Origin: JBNKHG01 sp050290225
Lineage (GTDB): Bacteria; Pseudomonadota; Gammaproteobacteria; Pseudomonadales; Cellvibrionaceae
NCBI GenBank assembly: GCA_050290225.1
Contig: JBNKHG010000018.1
Coordinates: 1-26,899 of the forward strand
Direction: 5' to 3'
Length of the DNA: 26,899 nt
Positions 23,005 to 26,899 of this stretch are shown piece by piece. The position numbers were made by a program, and so were the translations under genes. How positions within the stretch are numbered: the stretch's first letter is position 1; each line of letters begins with the position of its first letter. The notes under the pieces were generated by a model. The model made no database searches and was not told the DNA's origin. It saw only the letters and a program-made list of their open reading frames with translations.

Positions 23005-24819
23005 ATGAAACTGTTTCGATTGATGGCTTTGACTGCGATCCTGGCCTCCACGGCTGGCTGTCAGCAAACTGCGCAGTCGACGGAGGCCGAGTCCACGGCG
23101 TCGGTACAAGAGGCCAGGCAGTTTCTGCAGGAAGCGGAGCAGAAGCTTGAAGCGGCTGCGGAATACGCCAGTCATGCCGCCTGGTTGTCATCCAATTTTA
23201 TCAATGTGGACAGTCAATTTGTATCGGCCCGGGCCGATCAGGAATACACCCTGCTGTCGGTCAAGTACGCCAAGCAGGCGGCGCGTTTCGATGATCTGGA
23301 TCTGGATGCCAGCGAGCGTCGCAAGCTGGATCGCCTGAAGCTGGACCTCAGCTTTCCCGCGCCAGACGATGAAAAGCTGGCGGGGGAACTGGCCAATATC
23401 GGCCAGAAAATGCAGGCCATGTACGGTTCCGGTGAATACTGTAACGACAAGCGCTGTTACAGCCTGGAAGAGATGAATGACATCTTCGCCAGCAGCCGGG
23501 ACGCAGCCCTGCTGGAAGAGTTGTGGACGGGTTGGCGGCAAGTCTCTCCGCCCATGCGACCGCTGTACCAGCGTCAGGTTGAGATCGCCAACGCGGGTGC
23601 GCAAGGGCTGGGTTACGACAACCTGAGTGTGTTGTGGCGTTCCAAGTACGATATGGATCCGGATGCCTTTGCCGCTGATGTGGATAAGCAGTGGCGCAAG
23701 GTCAAACCGCTCTATGATGCCCTCCAGTGCCATGTGCGCACCAAGCTGAATGAACACTACGGCGATGATGTCGTGCCCAACAGCGGTAAAATTCCCGCGC
23801 ATCTGTTAGGCAATATGTGGGCGCAAACCTGGGGTAATGTCTACGACCTGGTCAAGCCGGAAAACAGTGAGCAGAGTTACGATTTGAATGAGCTGATTGC
23901 CCGTTCCGGCATGAGCGAACTCGACATGGTCAAAACCGGCGAGGCTTTCTTCTCCTCCCTGGGCTTTGAGCCGCTCCCGGACACTTTCTGGCAACGCTCG
24001 CTGTTTACCAAACCCCGCGATCGCGAAGTCGTGTGTCACGCAAGTGCCTGGAACGTGGACAACAAGGACGACCTGCGCATCAAGATGTGTATCAAAAAAG
24101 ACGCTGAAGATTTCCAGACCATTCACCACGAGCTGGGACACAACTATTATCAGCGGGCCTACAATCAACAGCCCTACCTGTTTAAAGCCAGTGCCAACGA
24201 CGGCTTTCACGAAGCGGTGGGTGACACCGTGGCGCTCTCGATTACGCCCAGCTACCTGATGGATCTGGGATTGCTTAAAAAGGAACCGCCGGTTGAAGAG
24301 GACCTCGGCTACCTGATGCGCATGGCGCTGGACAAGATTGCCTTCCTGCCTTTTGGCCTGTTGGTGGACAAATGGCGCTGGCAGGTGTTCAGTGGCGAGC
24401 TGTCGCCGGAGGCGTATAACAAGGGCTGGTGGGAATTGCGTGAACACTACCAGGGCATCAGCGCGCCCAACGAACGCAGCGAGGCGAATTTCGATCCGGG
24501 TGCCAAGTACCATATCCCCGGTAACACGCCTTACATTCGTTATTTCCTGGCGTTTATCCAGCAGTTCCAGTTCCACCGTTCGCTGTGCGAAACCGCGGGA
24601 TACGAAGGGCCGCTGCACCGTTGTTCGATTTACAATAACAAGGCGGCGGGCGAAAAACTGCACGCCATGTTGCAGATGGGCGCCAGCAAACCCTGGCCGG
24701 ATGCCATGGCGGCCATGACCGGGCAGCGTGAGCTGGATGCGTCGGCGATTATTGATTATTTTGCGCCGTTAAAGGCCTGGCTGGATGAGCAGAATCGTGA
24801 TCGGCAGTGTGGTTGGTAG
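23005..24819 (+). CDS. ACE-like dipeptidyl carboxypeptidase (peptidase M2) lipoprotein
   Basis: The protein has 604 residues. The signal peptide ends in STAGC with the cysteine at residue 19, so it is probably a lipoprotein, although the -3 position is threonine instead of the usual leucine. The catalytic zinc site is H375-E376-L-G-H379 (IHHELGHNYY) with third ligand E403 in FHEAVGD, 24 residues on, exactly the spacing of angiotensin-converting enzymes. The C-terminal NTPYIRYFLAFIQQFQFH, conserved in ACE around its chloride and substrate sites, is present. M2 enzymes remove C-terminal dipeptides from oligopeptides. The gene follows the importer by 57 bases, so trimming of peptides in the periplasm before or alongside uptake is likely. 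Confidence 0.94.
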   Translation: MKLFRLMALTAILASTAGCQQTAQSTEAESTASVQEARQFLQEAEQKLEAAAEYASHAAWLSSNFINVDSQFVSARADQEYTLLSVKYAKQAARFDDLDLDASERRKLDRLKLDLSFPAPDDEKLAGELANIGQKMQAMYGSGEYCNDKRCYSLEEMNDIFASSRDAALLEELWTGWRQVSPPMRPLYQRQVEIANAGAQGLGYDNLSVLWRSKYDMDPDAFAADVDKQWRKVKPLYDALQCHVRTKLNEHYGDDVVPNSGKIPAHLLGNMWAQTWGNVYDLVKPENSEQSYDLNELIARSGMSELDMVKTGEAFFSSLGFEPLPDTFWQRSLFTKPRDREVVCHASAWNVDNKDDLRIKMCIKKDAEDFQTIHHELGHNYYQRAYNQQPYLFKASANDGFHEAVGDTVALSITPSYLMDLGLLKKEPPVEEDLGYLMRMALDKIAFLPFGLLVDKWRWQVFSGELSPEAYNKGWWELREHYQGISAPNERSEANFDPGAKYHIPGNTPYIRYFLAFIQQFQFHRSLCETAGYEGPLHRCSIYNNKAAGEKLHAMLQMGASKPWPDAMAAMTGQRELDASAIIDYFAPLKAWLDEQNRDRQCGW

Positions 24820-25337
24820 ACTAACTTATCTGTTTATTGATGCCGGCCTGCGTTTGACTTTCACTGGTTCGATTGGTCGCGTCCCAACGTAAAATTTAAC
24901 GGCGCTCGACCCTTGGAAGTCTCTGAAAGAAACTGGACGGCAGCGGAAATTTTTGTGTCGCTTGTTACGAAGCGTTTGGTACGGTGGGTAAAGCGGATAA
25001 AATCAAGCCAACTTAGAGGCGCCTTACCCTAATTCCCCCTCCGGCCGTTTTTTTCAAGCGATGTTGCCTGGGATTTAATGGCAAAAAAAAGCTAATGACT
25101 TTGGCCATAAAGGCCATTTGTGAGGGTGAATCAATGTGGTTAACTATCGAAATTTGGTCAGTTTAAGCTTGAGTGGCTAATCGAGTTATTTCTATTCCTA
25201 AAATGGCTATAAACGTTTAGACGGGAATTTTAGATGGGATGTTGCATAGTGCTACAAGTCAACGGATAGGAATTCATAAAAATACTGACAGTAAACCTCG
25301 CGGTTAGGAAGTTATGCGTCTTATGGAATAGGCATCA
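24820..25337. other. 518-base stretch without a recognisable gene
   Basis: No reading frame of useful length with a ribosome site is visible. The composition turns AT-rich from about 25080. Small features are a GC-rich segment running into TTTTTTT near 25040-25053 (possible weak terminator for the peptidase gene) and a short hairpin TGGCC/GGCCA (25102-25106 and 25112-25116). The change in composition marks the boundary to the foreign-looking right end. Confidence 0.5.
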
Positions 25338-26450
25338 ATGGACATGGATAAATTAGTATCACTAAAAGGGACAGAATTCGATAAACAATTTGGATGGATT
25401 GATTGGCGAGGTTCGGACGCAGGGATAATCGACATATTCAACTCACAGCTGCATGATGATTATACAATTGAGTATGAAGATAAGGAGGGGGGAATCATCG
25501 TTCGATTCCGCAATAACGCTTATTCGATCCCTTTGACTCAAACCGGATGTGATCGGTACGTTATGATCAATTCCCTTGCCGAGATAATTGGTGAGACGCA
25601 CGATATTTGGCTCCATAAGGAGGCCATGGATTCAGATACCCATGGTATTCTGGTTTTACCCAAATATGATTCAAATGCATTGACAGAGAAATATGCTTCC
25701 TGGGTAAAAAATAATTTACAACCACTTGAAAAAGGCAGAGACGAGTTTTTTGGCTTCAAAATTCCTTATATAGGCCACGAGGACAACGCTCAGAATTTGG
25801 AAATTGAGTATCGGGAATTGGTAGCCGATCAAGAAGAGAAGTGCGGTGATATACATCAGCTTCCTATGCAAGCTGAAGGTTTTATCAGAAAATTCAATTA
25901 TAAAAAGTATGCCATATTGGCGTTTCAGGTTTTAGTGCTTATTACAATGGCAGCGGCGTTGTTTCTCAAATCTGTCAATGCCGGAGAAGAAGGCGTGCCT
26001 GTATTCGAAGATTACGCGATTGAGTATCAAGTGGATCGCGAAATGGCTGAATACATCGATCTTGGTAGTCATGCGAGTGCGGGATGGTATAGGACAAAAT
26101 TGCGCGAAGGCCTGAAAGAAGGAATCAACTTCTCAGGGCATTACTCGATTGTATCCTGGGGTTGTGGGGTTGAATGCGTTGGCTTTCTAATCGTTGATCG
26201 CGACACTGGAAAAGTGTACGGAATAGAGGGGGAAAACCAACACCCTATTAGTAACAGGGGGCTTGAGTTTAGGGTCGATAGCCGGCTTTTAATCGTAGAT
26301 CCTCAATGCGGGGAAAATGATAATCCATGTGTATCACTGGGCCGTTTAAATAACCCTATTCGTTACTACCTAATGGGTGAATCAGGATTAAAACCAATTC
26401 ATAAGATACCGTGCCGTCAACAAAGCGGGAAGCAGGTATGTGGAAAATAG
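25338..26450 (+). CDS. membrane-anchored two-domain protein of unknown function
   Basis: The protein has 370 residues and its codon and base use are more AT-rich than its neighbours. Residues 1-175 are soluble and acidic (DAGIIDIFNSQLHDDYTIEY, HDIWLHKEAMDSDTHGILVL) and resemble small cytoplasmic immunity-type proteins in tone, without a named family I can prove. Residues 191-212 (YAILAFQVLVLITMAAALFL) form one membrane segment, basic before it and followed by VNAG, so it also looks like a signal peptide. Residues 225-345 carry a periplasmic domain with the pattern NFSGHYSIVSWGCGVEC, then IVDRDTGKVYGI, seen in many small secreted proteobacterial proteins of unknown role; four further cysteines may form disulfides. 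The layout suggests two formerly separate genes joined in frame. Function is unknown. Confidence 0.75.
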   Translation: MDMDKLVSLKGTEFDKQFGWIDWRGSDAGIIDIFNSQLHDDYTIEYEDKEGGIIVRFRNNAYSIPLTQTGCDRYVMINSLAEIIGETHDIWLHKEAMDSDTHGILVLPKYDSNALTEKYASWVKNNLQPLEKGRDEFFGFKIPYIGHEDNAQNLEIEYRELVADQEEKCGDIHQLPMQAEGFIRKFNYKKYAILAFQVLVLITMAAALFLKSVNAGEEGVPVFEDYAIEYQVDREMAEYIDLGSHASAGWYRTKLREGLKEGINFSGHYSIVSWGCGVECVGFLIVDRDTGKVYGIEGENQHPISNRGLEFRVDSRLLIVDPQCGENDNPCVSLGRLNNPIRYYLMGESGLKPIHKIPCRQQSGKQVCGK

Positions 26451-26497
26451 GGCTCTGGCAATCACCGGTATGAGGGTGTTCAAAAACGGTGTCAGTT

Positions 26498-26517
26498 CGA
26501 CTCTTACAGTTGAGTCG
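26498..26517. other. short inverted repeat after the two-domain protein gene
   Basis: CGACTC (26498-26503) and GAGTCG (26512-26517) can pair around TTACAGTT. There is no T tract. It lies about 50 bases after the stop at 26450 and may be a 3' hairpin. The rest of 26451-26668 shows nothing I can name. Confidence 0.3.
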
Positions 26518-26668
26518 GCCACGTTGCCCGTGAAAGGCAGGCGCCTTATTGCCACCCAACGCGGTGTTTTATTATGGCTAGGAAAAAGAACGCCAAGGTC
26601 TGGACTCCGCTACGCTGCATGCGGAATACTTTACTCAGTTTTTTCGCCAATGATAGGATGATTTCATA

Positions 26669-26794
26669 GTGAAAATTTTATGTGCCTTTCTATTGATAGT
26701 GCCAACGAGTGTTTTTTCTGCCGAGAATTTGGATAAAGAGCAGAGGGGCATGTTTTTAAAAATGGGTCTACGCGGATTAGTGTGGGTCATTTAG
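26669..26794 (+). CDS. possible short secreted peptide or truncated gene
   Basis: From a GTG at 26669 a 41-codon frame reads VKILCAFLLIVPTSVFSAEN and continues for another 21 residues to a TAG at 26792. The first 18 residues look like a signal peptide with cleavage after VFSA. The ribosome site is weak (AGGA, about 11 bases away). The peptide ends without any recognisable domain, so it is either a very short secreted product or the start of a gene cut by a frameshift or deletion. Confidence 0.35.
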   Translation: MKILCAFLLIVPTSVFSAENLDKEQRGMFLKMGLRGLVWVI

Positions 26795-26887
26795 TGGCCT
26801 CATAACGTATAATACTCCGTAAAAATAGGGTTTTTTAGTGGACGGTGGGCTCTGAAAAATTGTTTTGGTTTAGTGTAAGGGTTAATC

Positions 26888-26899
26888 ATGAAAAATCCC
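26888..26899 (+). CDS. possible start of a gene running off the window
   Basis: An ATG at 26888 follows AAGGG by six bases and continues M-K-N-P to the window end. Only four codons are visible, so nothing can be said about the product. The preceding 90 bases are AT-rich and could hold its promoter. Confidence 0.3.

Noticed and set aside
23806..24663. A 285-codon minus-strand frame opposite the M2 peptidase
   Set aside because: Shadow of a conserved gene with an intact catalytic site; no motif of its own.
25295..25325. Integron attC site upstream of the two-domain protein
   Set aside because: GTTAGGA and GTTATGC resemble core sites, but no matching inverse core or stem-forming partner is visible, and no attC-like site follows the gene.
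26440..26661. A 73-codon frame after the two-domain protein gene
   Set aside because: It overlaps the previous gene end, has no ribosome site of its own, and its sequence has no coding character or known motif.

Overview
The window reads as a chromosomal stretch of a free-living, probably marine gammaproteobacterium. The support is the gene content (DcaP-type porin, the DUF4212/VC_2705-type symporter pair, a GTG-started acs, NnrU, an Opp importer with an ACE-like lipoprotein peptidase) and the mostly GC-rich coding sequence. I cannot name the genus from sequence alone. Most genes are ordinary housekeeping or metabolic genes. The two ends (about 1-1750 and about 25080-26899) look different: decayed mobile DNA on the left, and AT-richer, poorly recognisable sequence on the right.

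Left end (1-1760): the tail of an Rpn/DUF4351-type protein; a REP-like hairpin leading into a frameshifted IS200-like (RAYT) transposase whose HUH motif is destroyed; a 46-base 3' half of a tRNA-Thr(CGT) gene joined to the transposase end; and, on the minus strand, a fic gene with an early stop and its catalytic core deleted. A palindromic, operator-like site precedes fic.

Acetate/carboxylate region (1904-11508): on the minus strand, acs (acetyl-CoA synthetase) followed by a NarL-type response regulator of the CrbR/ErdR kind. Diverging on the plus strand are a DcaP-like porin, a two-gene Na+/solute symporter (DUF4212 small subunit and large subunit), a terminator, and then a cNMP/CBS/DUF294 nucleotidyltransferase followed by a DEDDh exonuclease. 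Together these fit uptake of a small carboxylate through the outer and inner membranes, activation to acetyl-CoA, and regulation. A heptad-repeat hairpin separates porin and symporter, and a 20-base inverted repeat brackets the acs-regulator gap.

Metal/sulfur region (11508-14651): an Nramp-fold transporter lacking the canonical metal-binding residues overlaps the exonuclease stop. It is followed by a periplasmic rhodanese overlapping a FetB-like permease with no FetA partner, then NnrU. A bidirectional terminator ends this block.

Right half (14772-24819): a class Ic aspartate aminotransferase (minus strand), a half-size GDT1/UPF0016 protein, then a five-gene oligopeptide ABC importer (A-B-C-D-F) and an ACE-like (M2) dipeptidyl carboxypeptidase lipoprotein. 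The last two together suggest trimming and import of external peptides. The C permease carries an extra fibronectin-III-like domain in its first periplasmic loop.

Right end (24820-26899): a 518-base stretch without a gene, a 370-residue membrane protein that looks like a fusion of a cytoplasmic immunity-like domain with a periplasmic NFSGHY/WGCG domain, and small or partial reading frames. I see no complete, clearly new multigene system. The strongest leads are the FN3-bearing OppC, the Nramp-like protein without its metal site, the DUF294-exonuclease pair beside acetate genes, and the right-end fusion protein.
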